Shown here one piece after another: positions 6,447 through 16,000 of a stretch of 64,000 bases of DNA (positions are counted from its first letter, which is position 1; every line of letters starts with the position of its first letter). Source of the DNA: an uncultured Collinsella sp. (GTDB lineage: Bacteria; Actinomycetota; Coriobacteriia; Coriobacteriales; Coriobacteriaceae); assembly GCA_934630735.1 (NCBI GenBank), contig CAKTWK010000004.1, positions 29,718-93,717 on the forward strand, in the 5' to 3' direction. The position numbers and the translations under genes are program-made. Under the pieces are notes generated by a model, which saw only the letters and a list, made by a program, of their open reading frames with translations, did not search any database and was not told the DNA's origin.

Positions 6447-7676
6447 TTGACCGCCGCAACCACGCCTAAAAGTAAGTCAACCGCCGCCGCGCTCTCCCCC
6501 GCGCGCACCAAGCTCTGCCTGGCGCTGCTCGTGCTGTTGGGATTCTCACTCGGCTGCTCCGAGTTCGTGGTCATCGGTATCGAAAGTGACTTGGCGACGG
6601 AACTCGGCGTATCGCTTGCCACAGCGGGCCAGCTCATCAGCGTGTTCGCGCTCGTCTACGCCATCGCCACGCCGGTGCTCGCGCTCAGCACGGGCCGCTT
6701 CCGCCGCTACCAGCTGCTCGTGTGCTACAGCATCGTCTTTGTGCTCGGCAATTTGGTTATGGCGCTAGCACCCAACTTCCAAGTGCTCTTTATCTCGCGC
6801 ATTGTCCTGGGCTCTGTCTCGGGTGCGCTGCTCGCCGTGGGCGTGACGTACATCCCTGAGCTTCTGTCCCCGCAGCAAACTTCGCTTGCCATCTCGGTGG
6901 TATATGGTGCTTTTTCCGTGGCAATGGTCTTTGTCACTTCGATCGGCAAGTTTGTGGCCGACACGCTCGACTGGCACGTGGCCATGTACGGCACGCTGAC
7001 CTTTGCCGTTTTGATCTGCGGAGCGCTCGTGGCGTTTATGCCGCGCACTGGGCAAACCGACGAGCCTGCCACCTTCCGCGAGCAGGCGGGGCTTCTACGC
7101 GAGCCGAGCATCATCACCGGCATGCTCATCTTTTTGTTTGGTGTGGGCTCGGTCTACGTATTCTACGGCTACGTGACGCCTTATCTTGAGCAAGTGCTGG
7201 GTATGGGCACTGTTCAGGCGAGCACCACGCTTATGGCCTACGGCGTGTTCTGCCTGATCTCGAACATCTTGGGCGGATGGATCGACGCGCGCTTTGGCAT
7301 GAAGGCGCTGCTTGTGACGTTTGTGCTGCAGGCTGCGGCGTTACTCGGGCTGTTTGCCGTGGGCGGCACCATGCCGCTCGCGCTGGTCTTTGTCTTTAGC
7401 TTGGCGTTGCTCATGTACCTGTTCTCGGTGTCGTGCATCACGCACTTTATGGACGTGGCACGCAACCGCCATCCCAAGTCGATGGTACTCGCAAGTTCGG
7501 TTGAGCCCATGGCGTTTAATGTCGGCATTTCGTTTGGCACCGCGGTGGGCGGCGCCGTGGTAAGCGGAGTTGGCATTGCGTACGTGGGCGCCGTGGGCGC
7601 CGCGTTCTCGCTTGTGGCCTGGGCGCTCACGCTGGTGACGATTAAGTTGGCTCGCTGGGAGCGCCACCGCGGGTAG
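6447..7676 (+). CDS. MFS exporter, DHA1/AraJ-like
   Basis: About 409 residues with 12 predicted transmembrane segments. It begins after a short polar N-terminus with LALLVLLGFSLGCSEFVVIG, and the loop STGRFRRYQLLV corresponds to the MFS A-motif region after TM2. The family is the drug/metabolite H+ antiporters (AraJ/YdhP type); substrate unknown. I prefer the TTG at 6447, because GGAG lies seven bases upstream. An in-frame ATG at 6426 has no ribosome site but would add only seven residues. It is divergent from the LpdD-fusion gene, so it could export an aromatic product, but that is only positional inference. Confidence 0.85.
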   Translation: MTAATTPKSKSTAAALSPARTKLCLALLVLLGFSLGCSEFVVIGIESDLATELGVSLATAGQLISVFALVYAIATPVLALSTGRFRRYQLLVCYSIVFVLGNLVMALAPNFQVLFISRIVLGSVSGALLAVGVTYIPELLSPQQTSLAISVVYGAFSVAMVFVTSIGKFVADTLDWHVAMYGTLTFAVLICGALVAFMPRTGQTDEPATFREQAGLLREPSIITGMLIFLFGVGSVYVFYGYVTPYLEQVLGMGTVQASTTLMAYGVFCLISNILGGWIDARFGMKALLVTFVLQAAALLGLFAVGGTMPLALVFVFSLALLMYLFSVSCITHFMDVARNRHPKSMVLASSVEPMAFNVGISFGTAVGGAVVSGVGIAYVGAVGAAFSLVAWALTLVTIKLARWERHRG

Positions 7677-7829
7677 CGCAATTGCAGCTAAAAGCCGCAG
7701 CACCGCCCACCATCTTTTGACCGCCTGGCGCTCGCTCCTGCAGCCATGCAACACGTCGTCTGCCGCCCAAGTCAGTATCTTTCCCGGCGCTATTTAACCA
7801 CGCAAAACGCATCCTGTTAAGATTATCGC

Positions 7830-7858
7830 TATCGTTTTTCGCAATCTGAAAATCGATA
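7830..7858. promoter_or_regulatory. Operator-like palindrome before first GH4 gene
   Basis: TATCGTTTTTC (7830-7840), 7-nt spacer, GAAAATCGATA (7848-7858): 11-bp arms with one mismatch, 62 bp before the GH4 start. A TGAAAAT/ATTTTCA-type core fits an RpiR-family operator, and an RpiR gene ends this cluster. Confidence 0.5.
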
Positions 7859-7919
7859 GAATCGCAGGTAAAGCTTTCGTAGTCTGAAATGGTCAATCCA
7901 CACGAAAGGGGTTTACCAC

Positions 7920-9245
7920 ATGGACAAGAAAGCAGTTGTAATCGCCGGGGCCGGCAGCACCCACACTCCCGGCATCATCCAGAGCCTATTGCAGAAGAAA
8001 AACGAATTACCGCTGCGTAAACTCGCCCTGTACGACATCGACGAGAAGCGCATGCATCTCGTCTACGACATCATGAAGCAGTTCATCGAGCAGGAAGCTC
8101 CTGACATCGAAGTTGTCGTGACGACCGATCCCGAAAAGGCATTCACCGATGTCGACTTCGTCTTCGCGCAAATCCGCCAGGGTGGCCTTCAGATGCGTCG
8201 CCAGGACGAGCGCATCCCTCTTAAGTACGGTTGCGTGGGACAGGAAACCTGCGGCGCCGGCGGTTCGATCTCCTATGGCATCAGGTCCATCCCCGGCGTC
8301 TTCGACCTCGTACGCTACGCCAAGAAATACAGTCCAGACGCCTGGATCCTCAACTATTCCAACCCTGCCGCAGTTGTCGCCGAGGCCACACGTCGCGAGT
8401 TTGGCAACGACCATATCCTTAACATCTGCGATATGCCCACGGCTATCTTGCTCTCGTACTCTAAGATGCTCGGACTTCCCAGCTGGCGCGATATCGACCC
8501 CATGTATTTTGGACTCAATCACTTTGGCTGGTTTACCAAAATCTACGACAAGCAGGGACGCGATCGTCTGCCGGAGCTCCGTCAGACGATTCTCGAGCAC
8601 GGCATGGCCGTGAGCGACAAGCATCACAAGGACAAGGACTGGATGCACACCTGGGGTCAATACGTCAAGATTGTGAAGGACTATCCCGAGTATCTGCCCA
8701 ACAGCTACCTGCAGTACTACCTGTACTCCAAAGACATGGCAGATGACATGGACCCCAACTGGACGCGTGCCGACAACGTCATCAACGGACGCGAGAAGGA
8801 GATGTTTGCCGAGCACGACAAGTACCTGGCAGATCCCGCCAATTACAAGAGCCCCGTACAGAGCTTCACGGTCTTTGGCGACTTTATCGTCGACGCAGCC
8901 GCCTCTATTGCCTACAACAAGTGCGAACGTTATCTCGTAATCGTCGAGAATAACGGCGCCATCCCCAATCTGCCCGACGACGCCATGGTCGAGGTCCCTG
9001 CCTACCTGCGCTCTTGGGGCCCCGAACCCATCAGCCAACCTGCTATCCCCACCTTTTACAAGGGGCTTATCGAAGAGCAGAATGCCAGTGAGAAGCTCGC
9101 CGTCGACGCATATTACGAGCATTCCTACCAGAAGGCGCTCGAAGCCATCGCAATCAACAAGACCGTCCCTTCGACTACCGTCGCGCGCCAAATCCTTGAC
9201 GACCTGATCGAAGCAAACGGCGATTATTGGCCGACCCTGTCCTAA
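7920..9245 (+). CDS. GH4 6-phospho-alpha-glucosidase
   Basis: 441 residues. GH4 enzymes hydrolyse phosphorylated disaccharides with NAD+ and a divalent metal through a redox/elimination mechanism. The dinucleotide loop IAGAGSTHTPG is at residues 8-18. The metal-binding cysteine lies in ICDMP (C170) and the partner histidine in GLNHFGWF (H201). The CDMP signature is the one associated with 6-phospho-alpha-glucosidases (GlvA/MalH). GAAAGGGG precedes the ATG. The gene is followed after 24 bp by a PTS IICB, so maltose-like or other alpha-glucosides are probably imported as 6-phosphates and cleaved here. Control is probably by the RpiR protein encoded at 10929. Confidence 0.92.
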   Translation: MDKKAVVIAGAGSTHTPGIIQSLLQKKNELPLRKLALYDIDEKRMHLVYDIMKQFIEQEAPDIEVVVTTDPEKAFTDVDFVFAQIRQGGLQMRRQDERIPLKYGCVGQETCGAGGSISYGIRSIPGVFDLVRYAKKYSPDAWILNYSNPAAVVAEATRREFGNDHILNICDMPTAILLSYSKMLGLPSWRDIDPMYFGLNHFGWFTKIYDKQGRDRLPELRQTILEHGMAVSDKHHKDKDWMHTWGQYVKIVKDYPEYLPNSYLQYYLYSKDMADDMDPNWTRADNVINGREKEMFAEHDKYLADPANYKSPVQSFTVFGDFIVDAAASIAYNKCERYLVIVENNGAIPNLPDDAMVEVPAYLRSWGPEPISQPAIPTFYKGLIEEQNASEKLAVDAYYEHSYQKALEAIAINKTVPSTTVARQILDDLIEANGDYWPTLS

Positions 9246-9269
9246 CTCCCCGCGCATCGAAGGAACATC

Positions 9270-10850
9270 ATGAAAGAAAGCAAGCTCTACAGCGAGTTCC
9301 AGAGACTCGGCAAGGTGCTCATGGCACCGGTCCTCCTCCTGCCCGTTTCCGGCATTTTGGTCGGTCTGGGCTCCGCCCTTTCCAATGCTAACCTCATCTC
9401 GCTCTGCCCGTTTTTGGGCACCGAGCCGATGGTGATCTTTAGCACGCTCATCAAAGCAGCCGGCAACGTTATCAATGGTAACATCTCGGTTCTCTTTGCG
9501 ATCTGCATCGCTTACGGTTACGCCAAGGCCGAGAAGGCGACCGCCGCACTCTCAGGCTTCATCGGCTACATGACCATGAACACGATCATGGGTCAGCTGC
9601 TTATCCTGCTGGGCACCATCGATCCCGCCAACCTGCAGACCGGTCAGAACGCCATCCTGGGCGTAACCACACTCGACACCGGCGTATTCGGCGGCATCAT
9701 CATCGGCTTGGTAGTCGCGTGGATCCACAACCGATTCTATAAGGTGCAGCTTCCGCCGGTGCTCGGTATCTTCAACGGCACACGCTGCGTCCCCGCCCTC
9801 ACCGTTGTTTTCGCAAGCCTAGTGGGCGTTGCGCTCGCCTTCGTGTTTCCGTTTGTGCAAACCGGCCTAAAGGCCGCCTCGACACTCATCGATTCCACCG
9901 GGGTGTTTGGCGCGTTCATCTATGGCTTCTCCGAGCGCATGCTTCTGCCCTTCGGCCTGCATCATTTCATCTACCTGCCGTTTTTCTTCACTTCTTTGGG
10001 CGGTAGCATCCAGGTTGACGGCCAGACCGTCGAGGGTGCTGTCAACATCTACAACGCCATGCTCAACACGCCCGGCATGATGTACGACATCGACATCTCA
10101 AAATACGTCATGAACGGCAAGGTGCTGTTCGCCATGTGCGGCCTGCCCGCGGCGGCGCTCGCCATCTACCACTGTGCCCGTCCCGAGAATAAAAAGAAGG
10201 TCGGCTCCCTCATGATCGCCGCCGTTATTCCGGCCGCCATCATGGGCATAACCGAACCGCTCGAGTACTCCTTCCTCTTTGTAGCGCCCGTACTCTACGT
10301 GGTCCACGCCCTGCTGTGCGGCATCGCGTATGTACTCACCTACCTGGTACAGTTCAATGTGCCCGGACCTTCCGCCTTCGGCGGACCGCTCCTCTCGTGG
10401 ATCTTCAACGGCATCATGAACGCCGATAAAGGCTCCAACTGGTTCTGGCTTATTCCGCTCGGCATCGCTTACTTCGGGATCTATTACGTGCTGTTCCGCA
10501 CCTTTATCAAGAAATTTGACCTCAAAACCCCGGGCCGCGAGGATGATGACACACAGGCAGCGGATGACACGTCGGCCATCGACTCCAAAGCACCTGTCCA
10601 GGTAAGCGAGCTCATCCCGCAGATCGTGGAAGCCGTGGGCGGCGCCGATAACATCTCGGGTGTCAACGCCTGCTTCACTCGCCTGAGGCTCAGCCTCAAA
10701 GACACCGCCCTGGTCAAGGACGATAGCGTCTTCACCAAAGACCTCGGCGCCAGCGCCATCGTACACGTTGGCGGCGGTGTTCAGATCGTTTACGGCAATA
10801 AAGCTTCTGTCTACAAAGTCGAAATGAGAGAATACTTGGGCATGGAATAA
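9270..10850 (+). CDS. PTS alpha-glucoside/maltose-type EIICB
   Basis: 526 residues. The EIIC glucose-superfamily permease occupies residues 1-410 (FQRLGKVLMAPVLLLPVSG at the start; IMGITEPLEYSFLF, the conserved ITEPLE motif; FGLHHFIYLPFFF). A short linker leads to EIIB at about 445-526, with the phosphocysteine C468 in NACFTRLR. No EIIA is attached, so a general glucose-type EIIA encoded elsewhere is needed. AAGGAAC lies upstream of the ATG. The gene is co-oriented and almost contiguous with the GH4 gene. It is paralogous to the IICB at 11922-13484. Confidence 0.92.
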   Translation: MKESKLYSEFQRLGKVLMAPVLLLPVSGILVGLGSALSNANLISLCPFLGTEPMVIFSTLIKAAGNVINGNISVLFAICIAYGYAKAEKATAALSGFIGYMTMNTIMGQLLILLGTIDPANLQTGQNAILGVTTLDTGVFGGIIIGLVVAWIHNRFYKVQLPPVLGIFNGTRCVPALTVVFASLVGVALAFVFPFVQTGLKAASTLIDSTGVFGAFIYGFSERMLLPFGLHHFIYLPFFFTSLGGSIQVDGQTVEGAVNIYNAMLNTPGMMYDIDISKYVMNGKVLFAMCGLPAAALAIYHCARPENKKKVGSLMIAAVIPAAIMGITEPLEYSFLFVAPVLYVVHALLCGIAYVLTYLVQFNVPGPSAFGGPLLSWIFNGIMNADKGSNWFWLIPLGIAYFGIYYVLFRTFIKKFDLKTPGREDDDTQAADDTSAIDSKAPVQVSELIPQIVEAVGGADNISGVNACFTRLRLSLKDTALVKDDSVFTKDLGASAIVHVGGGVQIVYGNKASVYKVEMREYLGME

Positions 10851-10875
10851 ATCCTGTCCCATAGCTTCACCACGA

Positions 10876-10913
10876 TGCTCCGGAGATGGCATATCCGCTC
10901 CGGGGCATTATTG
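10876..10913 (+). terminator. Hairpin between PTS and RpiR gene
   Basis: TGCTCCGGAG / CTCCGGGGCA stem (one G-T pair), 12-nt loop, followed by TTATTGTTT. Probably a weak terminator or attenuator in the 78-bp gap, letting some transcription reach the regulator. Confidence 0.55.
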
Positions 10914-10928
10914 TTTGGAGTGATTTGA

Positions 10929-11729
10929 ATGTCGATGTACGAGGTCTATTCGAACCTCAGGTCTTGTATCGAAGACGTCGAGAAGGGCGGCAGCCTTGAC
11001 GCCCACATCGCACTCTACGCCCTTTCCCATCACGACGAGATCCCAGAGCTCTCAATAGAAGAACTTGCCCGCGCGTGCAATACATCGCCCGCGACCATCT
11101 CGCGCTTCTGCAGGCGCGTAAACGGCTCGAGCTTTCGATCGTTCAAAGAGCAAGTTGACGACTTCAACGCTTGGCTCCAGCGCGAGACAACCGAGGCAAG
11201 GGCGCATAAGCAAATCGATATACCCTGGTATTTCGATATCGTAGAGACCTCTTTGCTTGAAACAAAGCGCCTGCTCACTGAGGATCGACTCGAGCAGGCC
11301 GTTGACTGGATTCTCGATGCGCAAAATGTCTACGTATACGGAAGCTCATTCTCCAATCTCGCCGCCCGCTCACTCTGCGAAAAGCTGAGCCGCGTAAACC
11401 GACTGTGCTTCTCATTTGGCTCCGTCAAGGGACAGGAAACGTCGCTCTGTCTGCTCCAACCCGACGATCTAGCCATCTTTGTATCGTTCTCAGGGAAGAC
11501 GAGCCATATCTTCAATCTTTACGTTGAGGCCAAGCGGCGAGGTTGCCGCGTTATTTGGATATCGAGCAACATGGCATTCGATAACAACGGGGCGCGTGAG
11601 CTCTTGCTACCCGTGAGCGCGGAGTCACTCAGCGAGTACTCGACCGCCTTGGTTGAGGGCATGAGCCTACAAAGCGCGGTTAACGCTCTGTATATCAGCT
11701 GTGCAAATCGACTTCGGGCGCAGCGCTAG
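10929..11729 (+). CDS. RpiR-family regulator (HTH + SIS)
   Basis: 266 residues. The N-terminal HTH_6 includes LSIEELARACNTSPATISRFCRRVNGSSFRSFKE (about residues 40-75). The C-terminal SIS sugar-phosphate-binding domain starts near residue 115 (VDWILDAQNVYVYGSSFSNL, LAIFVSFSGKTSHIFNLY). Such regulators sense a phosphosugar. The position directly downstream of the GH4 and PTS genes indicates it controls them, probably through the palindrome at 7830-7858. TTGGAG lies eight bases upstream of the chosen ATG; a second ATG two codons later is possible. Confidence 0.88.
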   Translation: MSMYEVYSNLRSCIEDVEKGGSLDAHIALYALSHHDEIPELSIEELARACNTSPATISRFCRRVNGSSFRSFKEQVDDFNAWLQRETTEARAHKQIDIPWYFDIVETSLLETKRLLTEDRLEQAVDWILDAQNVYVYGSSFSNLAARSLCEKLSRVNRLCFSFGSVKGQETSLCLLQPDDLAIFVSFSGKTSHIFNLYVEAKRRGCRVIWISSNMAFDNNGARELLLPVSAESLSEYSTALVEGMSLQSAVNALYISCANRLRAQR

Positions 11730-11853
11730 CCGCAAACACGCTAGAACCGAAAAGAACGCACCTCACCGTCGCAAGGCGTCCGAATACACGATAGGCAGCG
11801 CCAAAAGAGAGCAGCGAGCACGTCATGTACTTGCCCATTCGCCCCAAAACAGC

Positions 11854-11893
11854 ACAGGTCGGCGCCCGATTGAAGGATCGGGCGCCGACCTGT
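11854..11893. terminator. Bidirectional terminator between convergent alpha-glucoside cassettes
   Basis: Perfect 17-bp arms (11854-11870 and 11877-11893) with a 6-nt loop, lying between the RpiR gene on the plus strand and the second PTS gene on the minus strand. Short AT-rich tails follow on both sides. Confidence 0.8.
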
Positions 11894-11921
11894 ATTAATC
11901 TTGATCGTGTGTTTGAGTCGT

Positions 11922-13484
11922 TTACTCCATACCCAGTAGCTCGCGCATCTGAGTTGCGTAGTTAGATGCCATGTTGCCGTAGACAATCTGCACGCCGCCG
12001 TTAACATGCACGATGCCACGCGCTTCGAGCTTTTCGGTAAACTCGGCGTCGTCAACCACCTTGTCGCAGTCATTGAGCTGGATGCGCAGACGGGTGAAGC
12101 AGGCCTCGACAGACTTAATATTGTTGTCGCCGCCCACTGCCTCAACGATGGCGGGAATGAGGTCGCTGATCACGGTCTTGGGAGCCTTTGCAGCCTCATC
12201 GTCGGACTCTTCCTCGCGGCCGGGAGTCTTAAGGTCCTTCTTAAGAATGATGAACTTGAAGACGAAGTAGTACACCACGAAGTAGATGGGGCCGAGGAAC
12301 AGGATAACCTGCCAGTTGGAGCCCTTGGCTGCACCCATAATGCCGTTAAAGATCAACGACAGGAGCGGGCCGCCGAACGACGCGGAACCGGCCACGTTGA
12401 ACTGCAGGATATAGGTCAGCGCATAAGCAAGACCAGCCATGAGAGCGTGGAACACGTAAAGGATGGGCGCGATAAACAGGAAGGAGTACTCGAGCGGCTC
12501 GGTAATGCCGGAGAGGATGCAAGGCACCACGATGGCGATCATGAGCGCTGCGGTCTTCTTCTTGTTCTTGGGAAGCGCCGTCTTGTAGAAGGCGAGTGCA
12601 GCGCCGGGCAGGCCGAACATGGCGAAGATAACCTTGCCGTTCATGACAAAACGGCTGACCTCGATGTTAAACGGCGTGCTGGGAGAGCCCAGGATCGCGT
12701 TGTAGATATTGATAGCGCCCTGAACAGTCTGGCCGTCGATGGTCTCGACGCCACCGAGCGACGTGAAGAAGAACGGCAAATAGACAAAGTGATGCAGGCC
12801 AAAAGGCAGGAGCATGCGCTCGCCGGCGCCATAGACAAATGCTCCAAAGGCACCCGTAGTCTTGATGAACTCGGACAGCGCACCGAGAGCGTTCTGAATA
12901 AACGGGAAAACAAAGGACATGACCAATGCGAGGATGCTGCATGAGAGCAGCGTCACCGCCGGGATAAAGCGCGTACCGTTGAAGATGGAGAACACGGCAG
13001 GCAGCTCAATCTTGTAGTAACGGTTATGCAACCATGCGACGATTGCACCCACCAGAAGACCGCCGATAACGCCAGTGTCGAGCGTGGTGATACCGAGGAT
13101 CGTGCTCTGGCCCGTCGTAAGATTCGCGGGATCGATAACGCCAGTCGCCGTAAGGAACGTGCCCATCACGGAGTTCATGCACATGTAGCCCAAAAAGCCA
13201 CAAAGCGCCGCGGTAGCCTTCTCGGACTTGGCGAAGCCATAGGCGAGACAAATCGAGAAGATAACCGGGATGTTGTTCATAACGATGCCGGCAGCGGCCT
13301 TGAGAATCGAAAAGAAAATCGCAAAGCCCGGAGCAGCAAGCCAGGGAACAGCTGCCGTAAGGGTAGGACTGGTAAAGGCATTGCCAAAGCCCTGAAGGAT
13401 GCCGGCGATTGGCAGGATCAGGACAGGCGTCATGAGGACTTTGCCCAGGCGCTGGAACTTTGCCAGTAGCTCATCTTTGTTCAT
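11922..13484 (-). CDS. PTS alpha-glucoside/maltose-type EIICB (second copy)
   Basis: 520 residues with the same architecture as the copy at 9270. EIIC starts FQRLGKVLMTPVLILPIAG and contains SGITEPLEYSFLF. EIIB starts near residue 440, with C462 in EACFTRLR. There is no EIIA domain. AGAGGGG precedes the ATG. It lies 82 bp downstream of the second GH4 gene on the same strand. The two IICB proteins are clearly paralogous but differ along their whole length, so this is an old duplication or two separate acquisitions, probably with different alpha-glucoside preferences. Confidence 0.92.
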   Translation of the reverse strand: MNKDELLAKFQRLGKVLMTPVLILPIAGILQGFGNAFTSPTLTAAVPWLAAPGFAIFFSILKAAAGIVMNNIPVIFSICLAYGFAKSEKATAALCGFLGYMCMNSVMGTFLTATGVIDPANLTTGQSTILGITTLDTGVIGGLLVGAIVAWLHNRYYKIELPAVFSIFNGTRFIPAVTLLSCSILALVMSFVFPFIQNALGALSEFIKTTGAFGAFVYGAGERMLLPFGLHHFVYLPFFFTSLGGVETIDGQTVQGAINIYNAILGSPSTPFNIEVSRFVMNGKVIFAMFGLPGAALAFYKTALPKNKKKTAALMIAIVVPCILSGITEPLEYSFLFIAPILYVFHALMAGLAYALTYILQFNVAGSASFGGPLLSLIFNGIMGAAKGSNWQVILFLGPIYFVVYYFVFKFIILKKDLKTPGREEESDDEAAKAPKTVISDLIPAIVEAVGGDNNIKSVEACFTRLRIQLNDCDKVVDDAEFTEKLEARGIVHVNGGVQIVYGNMASNYATQMRELLGME

Positions 13485-13506
13485 GGGATACCCCTCTTAA
13501 AGAAAC

Positions 13507-13537
13507 GGGGCGTGCAGTTCTACAACCCACACGCCCC
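13507..13537 (-). other. Intercistronic hairpin
   Basis: GGGGCGTG / CACGCCCC stem with a 15-nt loop between the GH4 and PTS genes of the second cassette. There is no T-tract on the minus strand, so it is more likely an RNA-processing or stability element than a terminator. Confidence 0.45.
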
Positions 13538-13566
13538 ATAACAATTATCAAGCGCTATGGAACTAG

Positions 13567-14892
13567 TTACTTAAGCTCCGGCCAGTAATCCTTATTGGCC
13601 TCGATGAGCTTATCGAGCACCTTACGCGCCTTCTTTGCGTCACCGACCAGACGATTAAGCGTGAGTGCCTGCAAAGCCTTCTCGTAAGAACCTTCCATCC
13701 AAGCCTCAACAGTCAGGCGCTCATAGGCATACTGGTTCTCCATAAGGCCGCGATAGAAGGTACCGATCTTGCCAACAGCATAGGGCTGCGGGCCATTGGC
13801 GCCCACACTTGCCGCGACCTCGACCATGGCGTCATCGGGCATGCCCTCGATAATGCCGTTGTTGGGCACGATGACAATGAAGGTCTTGTTGGTGTTGCGA
13901 TAAATGGCCGACGTGATTTCCACGATCATATCGCCGTGAGCATCGTTCTGCACAACCGAGGAGTTCTTTGCGGTGCCGACTTTGGCAACACGCTCGCACT
14001 CGGCGAACACGCGCTTCTCACGACCGTTGATAACCTCGTCGGAGCGAGTGTAGTCGGGGTCGAGGTGAGCGACCTTGTACTCGGGATACAGATAGTACTG
14101 CAGATAAGTGTTGGGCAGATAGTCGGGGAAGTCCTCGAGCATGTCCTTGACCATGGCGTAGGTATCAAGCCAGGACTGGTCACGCTGCTCGGCATCGGCA
14201 GGAAGGAAGCCGTTCTTCTCCGTGTACTCCTTAATCTGCGGGACGAGGTCATGGCCCTCTTCATCGTAGATGTGCTTGAACCAACCAAAGTGATTGAGGC
14301 CGAAGTACACGGGCTCCGTCTTGCTCATATCGCGACCGAGCAGGCGACCGTAAGAGCGCATGAGGTTGACAGGCTGGTCGCAGATGTTGAGGACGCGATG
14401 CTCGTTGGGCAGGACGCGCTCGAGACCATATGCCACAATAGCAGCCGGGTTGGTGTAGTTGATAATCCACGCCTCCGGGCTATGAGCGCGAACGTCGTTG
14501 ACGATCTCAACCATGTCATGCATGGAGCGCATACCGTAAGCCATGCCGCCAGGGCCCACCGTTTCCTGGCCGATGATTCCCATATGCAGCGGAATCTTCT
14601 CGTCCTTGCTACGCATCTCGTAGCCGCCGGTACGAATCTGGCAGAGCACAAAGTCGACGTCGGTGTAAGCCTCGTCCTTATCGGTGGTGTAACCAAACTC
14701 CACACCGGGCTCCTCCTCGGCGAAGAGGATCTTGCCAAACTCGCCGATCGGACGCTGACGCTCGGCATCGATGTCATAAAGCATCACGCGGTTCAGCGGC
14801 AGAATGTCCATGTGCTTGGTCAGGGCCTTAAGAATGCCAGGGCACCACGTAGAGCCGCCGCCAACGATCACAATATTGAGCTTATCCTTCAT
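13567..14892 (-). CDS. GH4 6-phospho-glycosidase (second copy, CDQP variant)
   Basis: 441 residues, same length as the first GH4 gene. The NAD loop is VIVGGGSTWCPG, the metal ligand C171 lies in NICDQP, and H201 lies in GLNHFGWF. The tetrapeptide CDQP differs from the canonical alpha-glucosidase CDMP, so substrate specificity may differ. The first gene of this minus-strand cassette, it is followed by its PTS and is divergent from an RpiR gene. The ATG is preceded by the modest site GGAGGGAC. Most likely a 6-phospho-alpha-glucosidase, but the exact sugar cannot be read from the sequence. Confidence 0.9.
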   Translation of the reverse strand: MKDKLNIVIVGGGSTWCPGILKALTKHMDILPLNRVMLYDIDAERQRPIGEFGKILFAEEEPGVEFGYTTDKDEAYTDVDFVLCQIRTGGYEMRSKDEKIPLHMGIIGQETVGPGGMAYGMRSMHDMVEIVNDVRAHSPEAWIINYTNPAAIVAYGLERVLPNEHRVLNICDQPVNLMRSYGRLLGRDMSKTEPVYFGLNHFGWFKHIYDEEGHDLVPQIKEYTEKNGFLPADAEQRDQSWLDTYAMVKDMLEDFPDYLPNTYLQYYLYPEYKVAHLDPDYTRSDEVINGREKRVFAECERVAKVGTAKNSSVVQNDAHGDMIVEITSAIYRNTNKTFIVIVPNNGIIEGMPDDAMVEVAASVGANGPQPYAVGKIGTFYRGLMENQYAYERLTVEAWMEGSYEKALQALTLNRLVGDAKKARKVLDKLIEANKDYWPELK

Positions 14893-15190
14893 GTTCCGTC
14901 CCTCCAGGGTTGGCTGATCGGTGTTCTCGAAGACCTTGGGCTCCGCGGTTGTCCTCGGCTTGCTTCGTTTCGATTGTCATTTTGCGACATAAGGTCATTT
15001 GCGAATCCCCGTGTGGGCCAATGCGAAACGGGGACACATGATTTCGCTCGCAACACAGATATGTGTAGGCAGACACGCACGTTTGCCCAGTTCATGGGCA
15101 ATAGGCAATCTTGACCGATTACCGATTTCTCACCTGGCTACACAAAGCGGTACCATATGTACGACGAGGTGCGAGGGGCTGAAACATCTT
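14893..15190. promoter_or_regulatory. Divergent promoter region with palindrome
   Basis: 298 bp between the GH4 gene (minus) and the RpiR gene (plus). It contains a 7-bp-arm palindrome TTGCCCAgttcaTGGGCAA at 15083-15101 and other AT-rich stretches. It must hold the promoters of both units, and probably the RpiR operator. No gene is seen here. Confidence 0.45.
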
Positions 15191-15940
15191 ATGAAAGATC
15201 AAGAATCTTTTTATGATCATGTGCGAGCTGGCGAGAGCAAGCTCAACGATCTCGAAAGCGAGATCATGCGCTACATCATCGAGCTGCGTGATGATATTGA
15301 CGATGTCACGCTTAAGAGCGTTGCTGAACGGTTCTTCGTCGCTCCCAATACAATCGTCAGGCTTGCCCATAAGCTTGGCTTCTCGGGGTTTACGGAGCTC
15401 AAACAATCGTATTCCGCCTCGCTCGACCGCAATCGATTCACTATCGAGGCACTTCCTCTTGATACCCAGCTCGTACAGACCAAAGATCTGCTTAACGACC
15501 GGGTCATCGACTCGGTTGTGAGTCTTATCCAGGACGCCTCGCATATCGTGTTCTTCTGCTCAGGCTTTTCGAAATACCCATGCCTCGAGATGGCTGAAAA
15601 GCTCAAAATAATGGGTAAGAATACCGACACGCTCAGTGAACGCCACGTCATGAGGCATTACGCAGAACTCCTCGGCAAAAACGACCTGGTCTTCAGCGTT
15701 TCCGTAAGCGGCGAGACGCAGGTGTCTATTGACGCCACATCGATAGCCAAAACGCGCGGATGCAAGGTTGTCACGCTCACCGGCTTTTCTCGAAATTCTC
15801 TCTCGAAACTAGCCGACTACCCTATCTACACCGTGCAAAAAGAAATCCGCTTGGGCAGCATGGACCTCGACAGTCGATTGATGTTCTATTACGTTTTCGA
15901 ATTGATATTTGAGCGCTACTTCAAACTGGCCAAGAAATAA
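15191..15940 (+). CDS. RpiR-family regulator (second)
   Basis: 249 residues. The HTH_6 domain covers roughly residues 1-80 (VTLKSVAERFFVAPNTIVRLAHKLGFSGF). The SIS domain begins near residue 110 (ASHIVFFCSGFSKYPCLEM, LVFSVSVSGETQVSIDA). The reading frame extends about 64 codons further upstream, but that part has no family similarity; the ATG at 15191 gives the usual start. Divergent transcription from the GH4/PTS pair identifies the likely target. Unlike the first cassette, this regulator is transcribed away from its structural genes. Confidence 0.86.
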   Translation: MKDQESFYDHVRAGESKLNDLESEIMRYIIELRDDIDDVTLKSVAERFFVAPNTIVRLAHKLGFSGFTELKQSYSASLDRNRFTIEALPLDTQLVQTKDLLNDRVIDSVVSLIQDASHIVFFCSGFSKYPCLEMAEKLKIMGKNTDTLSERHVMRHYAELLGKNDLVFSVSVSGETQVSIDATSIAKTRGCKVVTLTGFSRNSLSKLADYPIYTVQKEIRLGSMDLDSRLMFYYVFELIFERYFKLAKK

Positions 15941-16000
15941 AACTTGGCATGCGCCCGGCTTCGACTCTTTAGCATTCTTCTATATGAAAGGTATCGTTCT

